Shown: in pieces, positions 1 through 8,453 of the stretch
How positions within the stretch are numbered: position 1 is the stretch's first letter
Layout of the letters: each line of letters starts with the position of its first letter
Assembly: GCF_000337215.1 (NCBI RefSeq)
Contig: NZ_AOHZ01000086.1
Span: 7,791 to 71,790 of the forward strand
DNA: 64,000 nucleotides
Direction: 5' to 3'
From: Natronolimnohabitans innermongolicus JCM 12255
GTDB lineage: Archaea; Halobacteriota; Halobacteria; Halobacteriales; Natrialbaceae
Position numbers and translations under genes: made by a program
The notes under the pieces: generated by a model
Told to the model about the DNA's origin: nothing
The model's database searches: none
What the model saw: the letters and a program-made list of their open reading frames with translations, nothing else

Positions 1-2
1 GT

Positions 3-1706
3 CTGGCACTCGCTATCCTCGCTGTTATCGCGACCGGCTACGTCGAGTTCCACTTCGATCGGCTACTGCACGAAGCTCGGATGGTCGGGTGGACGCAGAC
101 TGATCTTTTAGTCGGACTCCTTATCATCGGACTCGTAACCGAGGCGACCGGACGAGCCTACGGGAAAACGATCGCGGCAGTCGTACTCGGCTCGGTGCTG
201 TATGCGACGACTCTCGTCGGTACGAACATGCCGGGGCTGTTTCGACACACCGGAATGGACTGGCAACAAATCAGCCGCGAGGGGGCGATCTCGCTGACTG
301 GAACGTACGGGTTTATTTTCGAAGTCGGAGCAACGTGGGTCGCGATCTTCATCATGTTCGCCGGGATGGCCAAGGTGTACGGTTTGATGGATTTCATCAT
401 CGAAACCTCCCAAGAAGTTCTCAAAGTCCTCGAGAGCGGCGTCGTCCATATCGCGATTATCAGTAGCATGGTCATGGGATCGATCACGGGTAGTGCTGCG
501 GCTAACACCGCCACGACCGGTAGCTTCACGATTCCGATGATGCAAAATCAGGGTATTCGTGATGATTTCGCTGCGGCAATCGAGAGCGTCGCCTCCACCG
601 GTGGACAGATGTTGCCGCCGGTAATGGGCGTCGCGGCGTTCCTGATGGCGGATATCTTGGGTGTCTCGTACCTCAGGATCATCCAGGCCGGCATCGTTCC
701 CGCGCTCTTGTTCTACTTCAGCGTCATGGTCGCGACGCACCTCCTCGTGATTCGTCACGATTGGAAGGCGACCGAAACTGGATCATTTGACCGCAGTGTC
801 CTGTTGAAAGGTGCTCATTTCGCAGTCCCGCTTGCCGTCCTCATCTACACGCTCGTGATAATGCGCCTGACCCCGCTCGGTGCCGGTTTCTACACGATAC
901 TTTCTCTCGTCGGAACGATGTACGTGCGAAACGCCATCGTCGACGGCATCTCGATTGGGACGGTCCTCGAGACGACGAAACAGACTCTCCTCGGCTTACG
1001 TCAAGGGGCCGTCGAAATGGCGCCGCTGGTCGGTATTCTGGCGTCGCTTGGCGTCGTCATCAACATGCTACAACAGACAGGACTCACACAGAAGATTAGC
1101 GCCCAGATGATCGGACTGTCCGGTGGTGTGTTCGTTATCTTACTCCTGCTCGCAATGATCGCGAGTATTCTCTTCGGACTCGGCATGCCAACGCCGGCGG
1201 CGTACATTCTGGTCGTAGTACTCGTCGCGCCTGCGATGATCCAGTACGGCGTTGCGGAGATCACGTCTCACATGTTCGTTTTCTACTTCGCGATGCTCTC
1301 GGCGATCACCCCACCGGTTGCAATCGCGGTGGCGATCGGCTCTCAAATATCCGGAAGCGGATTCCTGATTGCGTGTAAACAAGCGTTGCGCATCGGTGCA
1401 CCGGGATTCATTATTCCGTTCTCGTTCGTCGCGAACGAGAGTCTGATCTACTGGTCGTTCCCGAACACGGTGATTTCGCTCGTGCTCGTACTCGCCGGTA
1501 TCGTCGCGTTGATCGTAGCGATGGTTGGGTTCAACGGAAAGGAAGTGCTGTCTCGTCCCAAGCAGGGAGTCTACTTAGTGTTGGCACTAGTGGCGATGGT
1601 CGCTCCGACCGCAGCCCAGGTCGGAGCCGTCGTCCTTATCGGCCTACTACTCGCGAGCGTACACCTTCGGTCAACTCCCAAACTCCAGCCGGTAGCTGAC
1701 GACTAG
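3..1706 (+). CDS. TRAP transporter fused permease (4TM/12TM type), 5' end cut by the window
   Basis: The frame is open from the left edge, so the apparent Met at position 81 is internal and the N-terminus lies outside the window. About 567 residues remain, almost all hydrophobic transmembrane segments. Family-like landmarks are a glycine/proline-rich stretch STGGQMLPPVMG and the DctM-type loop GLGMPTPAAY in the second half. TRAP permeases couple Na+ gradients to uptake of carboxylates captured by a separate binding protein (TAXI or DctP), and in this fused subfamily the small and large membrane subunits are one chain. No TRAP binding protein is visible here; it is probably upstream of the window. 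Substrate is unknown, but the CoA-catabolism neighbours make an organic acid likely. Confidence 0.85.
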   Translation: MALAILAVIATGYVEFHFDRLLHEARMVGWTQTDLLVGLLIIGLVTEATGRAYGKTIAAVVLGSVLYATTLVGTNMPGLFRHTGMDWQQISREGAISLTGTYGFIFEVGATWVAIFIMFAGMAKVYGLMDFIIETSQEVLKVLESGVVHIAIISSMVMGSITGSAAANTATTGSFTIPMMQNQGIRDDFAAAIESVASTGGQMLPPVMGVAAFLMADILGVSYLRIIQAGIVPALLFYFSVMVATHLLVIRHDWKATETGSFDRSVLLKGAHFAVPLAVLIYTLVIMRLTPLGAGFYTILSLVGTMYVRNAIVDGISIGTVLETTKQTLLGLRQGAVEMAPLVGILASLGVVINMLQQTGLTQKISAQMIGLSGGVFVILLLLAMIASILFGLGMPTPAAYILVVVLVAPAMIQYGVAEITSHMFVFYFAMLSAITPPVAIAVAIGSQISGSGFLIACKQALRIGAPGFIIPFSFVANESLIYWSFPNTVISLVLVLAGIVALIVAMVGFNGKEVLSRPKQGVYLVLALVAMVAPTAAQVGAVVLIGLLLASVHLRSTPKLQPVADD

Positions 1707-1848
1707 GCCGTCGATTTGTTCGCTTTCGGCGCGACGATGTGCATTCCTGGGGCCATACCGTCATCTGCTCTCGGGTTACTCCCGCGGTTTACGCGATCTG
1801 AGTACCGGAGTGTTATTGTAGTCCCTCAGCTATCGATTATGTCGGACG

Positions 1849-3042
1849 ATGTCTGCTGCAACTTCAGAGCCGCCCACGACCGACCGTCTTCTGTCGGGGT
1901 ACTCCGGTCGACTAATGGCGCTGATAGCGCTCGGCTCTGTCGCATCACAGATCGGGTGGCTCGTTCTCCCCCCGTTGCTTCCCTCGATCATCGACGACCT
2001 CGGTATCTCCGCTGTACAGGCCGGTGTCGCGCTGACGCTGCTGACACTATTTGCGGCTGGTGGGCGCTACCCCGGCGGTCGAATCGCCGATCAACTCTCC
2101 CGAAAAACGGCGCTTGGAATCTGCTTTCTGGCCTGGATAATCGGGTTTTCGATACTCGCGGTGGCGACGACGTATCCGCTCTTTCTTCTCGGCGTCTCGG
2201 TCGCCGGAGTCGGAATCGGCATGTACGTTCCAGCGGCCTTCGCACAGCTTTCCGATCTCTTCGTTCGGAAACGCGGGCAGGCATTCGGGGTGAACAACGC
2301 TGCGTACAACCTCGCCGGTACCGCAGCGCCCGGTCTCGCGTTCGTCGTTCTCCTCGTCGGCCCGTGGCGGCTGTCGTTTGCGTTACTGGTCGGGTTGTTG
2401 CTTGTCCTTGCATTCCTGGTTCACTCGCTACACGAGGAGGAGTACGTCGTTCGCCGACTCGAGTTCGGGTTTACAGCGACCGTCGCACGTACCGTCTTCG
2501 ATCCGCAGGTCCGCCTCGTGTTGATCGCCGCGTCGCTGGTCTCGTTCGTCTGGAACGGATCGATCAGCTTTCTCCCGATCTTCCTCGAGACCGAACGGGG
2601 GGTATCGACTCAGATGGCCGGCGTAGCGTTTGCGGGGCTATTTCTCGTCGGCGTCGCCACGACGCCGACGACCGGGTGGGTCGGCGACCGCATCGGGCCG
2701 CTGCCGACGATCCTCGGCACGCTCTGTGCCGCAAGTATCGGACTGGTAGCGATGACGGTATCGACGTCGACCGCGGGCATCATGCTCGGCGTCGGGGCAT
2801 TCGCCGTCGGGTTGCTCGGATTCTGGCCGGTGATGACCGCGTATATGATGGCGATCGTCCCCGAAGAAAGCAAGGGCGGCGATTACGGTGCTATCGGGAC
2901 GGTGTACGCCGGCGTCGGGAGCCTCGGGCCGACGTTCGCCGGAACGATGGGACAGTACGGCTCTTATACCACGGCCTACGTCGGATTCGTCGGCTGTCTC
3001 GTCGTCTGCCTGGCAATCGTTCTCTACGCACGGGCGACGTGA
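1849..3042 (+). CDS. MFS transporter
   Basis: A 397-residue membrane protein with about 12 hydrophobic helices, the usual size for the major facilitator superfamily. The loop after helix 2 carries the MFS signature as GGRIADQLSRK (near residue 79), and its pseudo-repeat appears after helix 8 as TGWVGDRIGPLP. It lies 142 bp after the TRAP permease on the same strand and 74 bp before the MaoC gene, and probably imports or exports an organic anion. The Met chosen begins MSAATSEPP; a nearby upstream ATG is in another frame. A weak AT-rich patch (1811-1820) could be its TATA box. The substrate cannot be told from sequence. Confidence 0.85.
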   Translation: MSAATSEPPTTDRLLSGYSGRLMALIALGSVASQIGWLVLPPLLPSIIDDLGISAVQAGVALTLLTLFAAGGRYPGGRIADQLSRKTALGICFLAWIIGFSILAVATTYPLFLLGVSVAGVGIGMYVPAAFAQLSDLFVRKRGQAFGVNNAAYNLAGTAAPGLAFVVLLVGPWRLSFALLVGLLLVLAFLVHSLHEEEYVVRRLEFGFTATVARTVFDPQVRLVLIAASLVSFVWNGSISFLPIFLETERGVSTQMAGVAFAGLFLVGVATTPTTGWVGDRIGPLPTILGTLCAASIGLVAMTVSTSTAGIMLGVGAFAVGLLGFWPVMTAYMMAIVPEESKGGDYGAIGTVYAGVGSLGPTFAGTMGQYGSYTTAYVGFVGCLVVCLAIVLYARAT

Positions 3043-3116
3043 TGGCGATACGATGAGAGCGGCTCGGTTTTCTTCCCCCCCAACTACTTGATCGAACGGG
3101 ACCACACTACCGAGTA

Positions 3117-3575
3117 ATGCGTTACTACGAGGACATCGAGATCGGTGAAACGAAGGAGTTCGGCGAGTTTCACGGTACCGAAGCGGAGATCGTCGAATTC
3201 GCCGAACAGTACGACCCACAACCGTTTCACACTGACGAGGACGCGGCCAAAGAGTCGGCATTCGGCGAACTGGTCGCCTCCGGCTGGCACACTGCGTCGA
3301 TCTCCATGCGCATACTTGCGGATGGACCGATCACGGAACGGGCGGGGATGGGGGCTCGAGGTGTCGACGAACTCCGATGGAAACGCCCTGTCAAGCCCGG
3401 CGATACGCTTTCCGTCCGAACCGAGGTCGTCGACAAGCGCGTCTCCGACAGTGACCCGAAGCGAGGGTACGTCGACAGCGACACCGAGACCATCGATCAA
3501 AACGACGAAGTCGTCCTTTCCTGGATCGGACTCGGGATGGTCGAACGGCGAACTCCCGGTGAGTTACCGGAGTGA
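3117..3575 (+). CDS. MaoC-family (R)-specific enoyl-CoA hydratase
   Basis: A 152-residue single hot-dog domain, the standard length for stand-alone MaoC-like hydratases. The hydratase motif is visible as YDPQPFHTD, with candidate catalytic Asp33 and His38, followed by the conserved small-residue segment FGELVASGWHT. Such enzymes hydrate 2-enoyl-CoA to (R)-3-hydroxyacyl-CoA, and some act on branched or steroid-derived CoA esters as heterodimers. No second MaoC gene is present here, so a homodimer or a partner elsewhere must be assumed. It is the first enzyme gene of the 3-15 kb catabolic group. Confidence 0.85.
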   Translation: MRYYEDIEIGETKEFGEFHGTEAEIVEFAEQYDPQPFHTDEDAAKESAFGELVASGWHTASISMRILADGPITERAGMGARGVDELRWKRPVKPGDTLSVRTEVVDKRVSDSDPKRGYVDSDTETIDQNDEVVLSWIGLGMVERRTPGELPE

Positions 3576-3777
3576 CGATAGTCGTCGAGGGTGAGCGCTG
3601 ACCGAACCCCCACCCGAAACCGATAGCGTATCGTCCACTACCGCCGCGACAGCGACCGAACCCGTACCCGTCGATCCAGTGTGAACGCCCTTCGAGAACG
3701 ACGAGGGTTCGGTCGTCGGCGTTGTCACTCTGCGAGACGCGAGTAGTCAGCGCCTTATCCCGTCAAATAACCCAAAC

Positions 3778-3785
3778 ATTTATTC
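3778..3785 (+). promoter_or_regulatory. TATA box for the small membrane protein / APC permease pair
   Basis: The AT-rich octamer tttattcg is centred about 28 nt before the ATG at 3809, the spacing expected for a leaderless haloarchaeal transcript. This also argues for the Met at 3809 rather than the in-frame upstream start at 3722. The preceding 200 bp (3576-3777) show no gene. Confidence 0.5.
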
Positions 3786-3808
3786 GTTATATTGTGGTGT
3801 GTGGTCAC

Positions 3809-4075
3809 ATGGCAATCGGCAAATATCGCGACGAACCGACCGAAATGGACGAGTACGAGGAGGAGATCGCGGCCGCTCAGTACCCCGAAGGTGGACTCGT
3901 CGTCGGCATCGGCGCGGGGATCGCCGTCGCGATGGTGACGCTCGAGGCGCTGCTCGTCCTGACGCCGTTCCTCGGCGGGCTGGTCGGATACGCGCTGGGC
4001 AGACGACTCCGACGGCAGAGAGTCGACCGGGCGGAGCGCCGCCTCACCGACGGCGGCAGTGAGCGCCGTGACTGA
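3809..4075 (+). CDS. Small two-helix membrane protein, unknown function
   Basis: An 88-residue protein. The first 30 residues are soluble and acidic. They are followed by a Gly/Ala-rich hydrophobic region that can form two transmembrane helices (around residues 32-65), then a basic and charged tail (RRLRRQR). Its last 17 nt overlap the GTG start of the APC permease, so the two are translationally coupled and probably work together, for example as a permease accessory subunit. I do not recognise the family. The start at 3809 is chosen because a TATA box lies 28 nt upstream; a longer in-frame form from 3722 would lie partly upstream of that promoter. Confidence 0.65.
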   Translation: MAIGKYRDEPTEMDEYEEEIAAAQYPEGGLVVGIGAGIAVAMVTLEALLVLTPFLGGLVGYALGRRLRRQRVDRAERRLTDGGSERRD

Positions 4076-5438
4076 AACAGCGTCGGATACCGATACGCTC
4101 TCGCCGAGCGTCGGCATACTGGGGGTGCTAGCGCTTCTGGTCGGGAACGCTATCGCAGTCCCGATATTCGTTCTTCCGGGCCCGCTCGCGGGGAACGCGG
4201 GCCCGTCGATCGCGCTCGCGATCGTTCTGGCCGCGATTCCGGCTAGCTTCGTCGTGCTCTACAACGCCCTGCTCGGATCGGCGATGCCGGTCGCCGGCGG
4301 ACTCTACGTCTATATCTCTCGGCTTACGGCACCGTTCTGGGGATTTTTGGTCCCGTTTACGATCCCGCTCGTCGCCTGGGCGTCGCTGCTCATCACGGCG
4401 ACCGGATTCGCCGAGTACACTCGCGTGTTCTTCGACGTCCCGTCGTTGGCGCTTATCTACGCGCTTCTCGCGTTCGTACTCGGTATCAATCTGATCGGGC
4501 TCAAAGTCGTCGTACAGGTCCAACTCGTGTTCTTTCTCGGTCTCCTCGTCGCGTTACTGACGTTCATCGTTCCCGGCTCGACTGCCATCGAAGCGACGAA
4601 CTATCAGCCGTTTTTCCCCGACTACGGCGCGTTCGCGCTGGCCGTCGTCGCCCTCTTTTACCCGTTTCTCGGATTCGGCCTCCTCGTCGAACTCGGGGAG
4701 GAAATCGAGGACCCCGGTCGAACGATCCCGCTGGTTCTCGGCCTCGGTATCGGGTTCGTCGCGCTCATCTACGTCGCACTTATCGCCGTTCTCGTCGGTG
4801 CCGTGCCGTACACACAGCTCGGAAGCGAGGCGGATCTCGCGCTGGTCGCCGCCACGTTCCTGCCGTGGTGGGGCCAGTACGTCGTCGCCTTCGGCGCGAT
4901 TTTCGCCGTCATCACGACGGTGAACACGACCTTGCTCGTCTTCTCCCGGACGCTGATGCGGGCGAGCCGTGACGGTATCGTCCCCGAACTGTTCGCCGAG
5001 ATTCATCCCCGTTTCCAGACGCCCCACTACGCGGTTCTGGTCCTCGGTCTTCCGCCGTTCGTTCTCGTTCCGCTCGCCGATCAGATCGTCGGTCTCTCGA
5101 CGTTCATCGGTCTCGCGAGCCTGACGGCGTATTTCTTCTGTGCCGTCGGTCTCTGGAACCTGCCACGGGAGTTCCCACAGCACTACGCCAGCGCGCCGTT
5201 TCGGCTCCGACGGTACCGGGGACTCTTGCTCGCCGTCGCCGGCGGTGCGGTCGCGACGGGTTCGTTCTGGGCGATCACGCTGTTGCAACAACCGATCGTC
5301 GGCGGCGTGCTGATCGGCTGGTTCGTGGTCGCCTACGGCTACTACCGGTACCGACTGACGAAGGTCGATCCGGTCGAACTCTACCGGACGATGACCTCGC
5401 TTGACGCACACGAGCGCCAACGCGACCACGGCGATTGA
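4059..5438 (+). CDS. APC-superfamily amino acid / organic cation permease
   Basis: A 459-residue protein with about 12 membrane helices. The first helix has the APC-type unwound glycine region (VGNAIAVPIFVLPGPLAG), and the family's consensus segment GEEIEDPGRTIP follows helix 6. It starts with GTG inside the 3' end of the small membrane protein gene, an overlap typical of coupled haloarchaeal gene pairs; a second in-frame GTG at 4068 is an alternative start. The protein likely symports or antiports an amino acid or amine. Specificity cannot be deduced. Confidence 0.85.
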   Translation: MSAVTETASDTDTLSPSVGILGVLALLVGNAIAVPIFVLPGPLAGNAGPSIALAIVLAAIPASFVVLYNALLGSAMPVAGGLYVYISRLTAPFWGFLVPFTIPLVAWASLLITATGFAEYTRVFFDVPSLALIYALLAFVLGINLIGLKVVVQVQLVFFLGLLVALLTFIVPGSTAIEATNYQPFFPDYGAFALAVVALFYPFLGFGLLVELGEEIEDPGRTIPLVLGLGIGFVALIYVALIAVLVGAVPYTQLGSEADLALVAATFLPWWGQYVVAFGAIFAVITTVNTTLLVFSRTLMRASRDGIVPELFAEIHPRFQTPHYAVLVLGLPPFVLVPLADQIVGLSTFIGLASLTAYFFCAVGLWNLPREFPQHYASAPFRLRRYRGLLLAVAGGAVATGSFWAITLLQQPIVGGVLIGWFVVAYGYYRYRLTKVDPVELYRTMTSLDAHERQRDHGD

Positions 5439-5484
5439 GGTCCGTACCGGAACATCCTTCATCGAAGTCGTCGTGTGGTCCCAC

Positions 5485-6453
5485 ATGACTGACTACGGCT
5501 ATCTGTTGCCGACGCGGGGCGCCGTCCTCACGAGCGACGATGAACACACGTTGACGGCGAAAACGGCCGCCGACGTACTCGGGCTGGCGCGGCGGGCCGA
5601 AGCGGCGGGGTTTCGATCGGTCTGGGTCGGAGACAGTGTCCTCGCGAAACCGCGTCACGAGCCGCTGTCGACGCTCGCTGCGATCGCCGCGGAGACCGAC
5701 GCCGTATACCTCGGCACCGCGGTCTACCTTCCGGACCTCCGAAACCCGGTTCACGTCGCCCACCAGGCCGCGACGGTCGACCAGCTAAGCGGCGGCCGAC
5801 TCCGACTCGGCGTCGGCGTCGGGATCGGACCGGACGTCGAGGCGGAGTACGAGAACCTCGATCGGTCGTTCCACGAGCGCGGGGCTCGCACCAACGAACT
5901 CCTCGAGATCGCCACCGAACTCTGGGACGGTAGCGCCGTCGACCACAGCGGGGAGTACTACGACCTCGAGGACGCGAGCATCGGATTCGAACCCGTCGGC
6001 GAGCTGCCGATATACGTCGCTTCGGCGGCGTTCGATCCCTCCGACGGCTTCCCGAAACTGATCGAAGAGCGCCTGCGGCGGTACGGCGACGGCTGGCTTC
6101 CGATCGCCGTCGGTCCCGAGCAGTATCGCGAGGGCGTCGCCGAGATCGAAACGATGCTCGAGGAGAGCGGCCGGTCGAGCGAGACGTTCCACGGGGGCGT
6201 CTATCTCGACGTGGTCATCGACGACGACGAGTCCCGCGCGATCGATACTGCCAGGTCCTTCTACGAGCGCTACTATCCGGCCTGGCCGTCGCTCTCGGAC
6301 GAGCAAGTTCGGAGCAAGGGCGCGTTCGGATCGATCGAAACCGTCCGGGAGACGATCGAGGCCTACGAAGCCGCGGGCGTCGAAACGATCACGGTCAGGT
6401 TTACCACCGATACCCAGCGCGAGCAGTTCCGAAAATTCGCACCGCTCGTGTAA
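5485..6453 (+). CDS. LLM-class flavin/F420-dependent oxidoreductase
   Basis: A 322-residue luciferase-like TIM-barrel protein. Typical segments are the early RRAEAAGFRSVWVGDS stretch, the AATVDQLSGGRLRLGVGVG motif for the cofactor phosphate, and a C-terminal GSIETVRETIEAYEAAGVETI helix. Haloarchaea make coenzyme F420, so either F420 or FMN could be the cofactor. The reading frame is open upstream to 5401, but the ATG at 5485 starts with a normal family N-terminus. It is one of three LLM proteins in the window and lies 47 bp after the APC permease. Likely role: hydride transfer to, or monooxygenation of, a catabolic intermediate. Confidence 0.8.
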   Translation: MTDYGYLLPTRGAVLTSDDEHTLTAKTAADVLGLARRAEAAGFRSVWVGDSVLAKPRHEPLSTLAAIAAETDAVYLGTAVYLPDLRNPVHVAHQAATVDQLSGGRLRLGVGVGIGPDVEAEYENLDRSFHERGARTNELLEIATELWDGSAVDHSGEYYDLEDASIGFEPVGELPIYVASAAFDPSDGFPKLIEERLRRYGDGWLPIAVGPEQYREGVAEIETMLEESGRSSETFHGGVYLDVVIDDDESRAIDTARSFYERYYPAWPSLSDEQVRSKGAFGSIETVRETIEAYEAAGVETITVRFTTDTQREQFRKFAPLV

Positions 6454-6571
6454 CGGGCGCGCAATCCGTTGTCGTACCGCCGACGCGGCTCGGGAGTGAT
6501 CGCGCCCCGAGAGAATCGGCCGCTGAGACACCAAGAACTATGCTCTTACAGACAGTGTGAAAAGACATCGC

Positions 6572-7501
6572 ATGGCACAAGAAGTCTCCACGCCTACACA
6601 CCGAGAGCTCAGCGACGGGCTCTACTGGACCCAGGAGTGTCTCCCGCTGGGCACGCTCAGCGAACTGCAACAGTTCGATCTCGACGAGTGGGTCGGACCC
6701 GACGAGGACGTTCACGGCTGCCAGAACGCGTATCTCATCTCGGACGATCGAAATCTGTTGTTCGATACCCTCACGCAGCCAAACGGCGACCACGTCGTCG
6801 AACTGATCGACGACGTGCTCGAGGGAGAGGACCTCGACTACCTCGTCATCTCGCATCCGGAAGCCAACCACGCGGGCAACACCTTCACCATCCTCGAGGC
6901 GTACCCGGACGCGACGCTGCTCGTTCCCGGCGAAGCGGCCGGCTACGGAAGCGGACACGGCGCCGAGCACGAACTCTATCACATCGCGGCCGAGACGCCG
7001 GACGACGTCGAGGGAGTACCGAACGAGATTCGGTACGTCGAGCCCGGTGAGACGATCGATCTGGGGACGCACACGGTCGAGTTCGAAGCGCCGCTGTTTC
7101 CGGACCACTCGTTTACGCTGTGGATGAGCGAACGGACGACGAACACCCTGTTTACCGTCGATTGGATGGGGTTTCTCCACCAGAGTTCGAACTGCGTGAC
7201 GGTCGCGGGCGACCTCGACCGCGACGTCACCGTCGAACAGGTGTTCCGATTTCACGCGCTGGCGTTTCCCTGGATGCGGTTTGCTGACCTCGAGGCGATC
7301 GAACGCGCCGTCGACGACGTCAGGGAGCGACTCGACCCGGACGTCATCGCACCAGCACATGGAATGGTCATGAACGAGAATCTGGATACGTCCCTCGACC
7401 GGTTCCTCGAGGCGGCCAGAGCGCTGTCTCGCGAGGGTGAGCCGAGTAACATGGAGAGCAAACTCGAGTACATCCTGCGGCCGCCGGAGGTGGGCCAATG
7501 A
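6572..7501 (+). CDS. Flavodiiron-type metallo-beta-lactamase fold protein
   Basis: A 309-residue protein with the lactamase-like domain of flavodiiron proteins (ODP type) but no flavodoxin domain. Candidate metal ligands are His95, Glu97, His100, His179, Asp197 and His263, in the contexts SHPEANHAGN, FPDHSF, TVDWMG and PAHGM. The usual Asp of the HxExDH motif is Asn99, so metal loading may be altered. A GTG at 6557 would add five residues; the ATG at 6572 is preferred. Its stop overlaps the start of the next MBL gene (ATGA), so the two are co-translated. Possible roles are O2/NO reduction or hydrolysis; none can be assigned. Confidence 0.75.
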   Translation: MAQEVSTPTHRELSDGLYWTQECLPLGTLSELQQFDLDEWVGPDEDVHGCQNAYLISDDRNLLFDTLTQPNGDHVVELIDDVLEGEDLDYLVISHPEANHAGNTFTILEAYPDATLLVPGEAAGYGSGHGAEHELYHIAAETPDDVEGVPNEIRYVEPGETIDLGTHTVEFEAPLFPDHSFTLWMSERTTNTLFTVDWMGFLHQSSNCVTVAGDLDRDVTVEQVFRFHALAFPWMRFADLEAIERAVDDVRERLDPDVIAPAHGMVMNENLDTSLDRFLEAARALSREGEPSNMESKLEYILRPPEVGQ

Positions 7502-8229
7502 CGAGGAAACTCACCGACGACGTCCACTGGATCTCGAGTTGCCACCCGGACGACGAGTACCACATGCACATGTCCGAATACCTGATCCAGGGCGAGGACG
7601 GGACCGTACTCGTCGACTCCGGCTCGAGTCAGTACCGCGACGAGATCGTCGAGGAGATCGATCGGCTCACCGACGGACGCGGTCCGGACGTCATCTTGCT
7701 CACGCACTCGACGCTCCCTCATACGGAGAACGTTCCCGCGTTCGAGTCGGAGTGGGGCGAGATCACGACGGTCGCCGCGACGGGGCGCTATCCCGAAATC
7801 GTCGGACTCCCGAACGCCGAACCCCGACGGCTCAACGCGCCGATCGAGTTCGCCGGTCGGTCGATTACCTGCGTCCATCCGTTGCTCACCGACGTGACGG
7901 TCTCCCAGTGGGTCTACGACCACGAGTCGGGCGTCCTGTTCACGGCGGAGGCGTTCGGACACTACCACGACCCCGGCGACTGCGAACTGACGACGGGCGA
8001 GATCGACGGCGGCCTGTCGGCCGACCAGATCGACGCGTTCTACCTCGACAAGATCCCGTTCGTCGACTACCTCGACCGCGAGCGCCTCGGTAACGCTTTC
8101 GAGACGCTCTTTGACACCCTCGACGTGAGCTACGTCGCGCCGATCCACGGCAATCCCGTCCCCGGCGAGCGGATCGACCGCTACATCGACGACGTGATCG
8201 CGGCGCTCGAGCCGCCGACGACGGCGTAG
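7498..8229 (+). CDS. Degenerate metallo-beta-lactamase fold protein
   Basis: A 243-residue MBL-fold protein translated from an ATGA overlap with the preceding MBL gene. The fold is recognisable from VLVDSGSSQYRDEI, DVILLTHSTLPHTEN, TAEAFGHYHDPGDC and APIHGNP near the C-terminus. The metal motif HxHxDH is reduced to HSTLPH, so a normal dinuclear site is unlikely. It may be a non-catalytic partner of the protein at 6572-7501, forming a heteromer of one metal-bearing and one degenerate subunit. The 224 bp after it hold no gene, only the promoter for the ACAD pair. Confidence 0.7.
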   Translation: MTRKLTDDVHWISSCHPDDEYHMHMSEYLIQGEDGTVLVDSGSSQYRDEIVEEIDRLTDGRGPDVILLTHSTLPHTENVPAFESEWGEITTVAATGRYPEIVGLPNAEPRRLNAPIEFAGRSITCVHPLLTDVTVSQWVYDHESGVLFTAEAFGHYHDPGDCELTTGEIDGGLSADQIDAFYLDKIPFVDYLDRERLGNAFETLFDTLDVSYVAPIHGNPVPGERIDRYIDDVIAALEPPTTA

Positions 8230-8404
8230 TACGGAGGGCAACGTTTCCCGCAGCCGGATACCCGAATCGGACCGTCGCCTATCCGCGCTCGGTCCAGTAT
8301 CGAATTCGGAACCTCGATCCGTGGAGAACAACACGGGGAGGTCGCTCCGACGGTTCGAACCCGGGATCGTCTCTCGCCGAAACGGGTAGATACATAGGGA
8401 ATCT

Positions 8405-8412
8405 CTTATATG
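8405..8412 (+). promoter_or_regulatory. TATA box upstream of the tandem ACAD genes
   Basis: The element cttatatg predicts transcription starting near 8434, leaving a roughly 20-nt leader before the ATG at 8454. A GGAG stretch in that leader may act as a weak ribosome binding site, unlike the leaderless genes elsewhere in the window. Confidence 0.4.
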
Positions 8413-8453
8413 ATCTGTCGTCGATATCACCGATCGGAGACGAAGAACCGACC

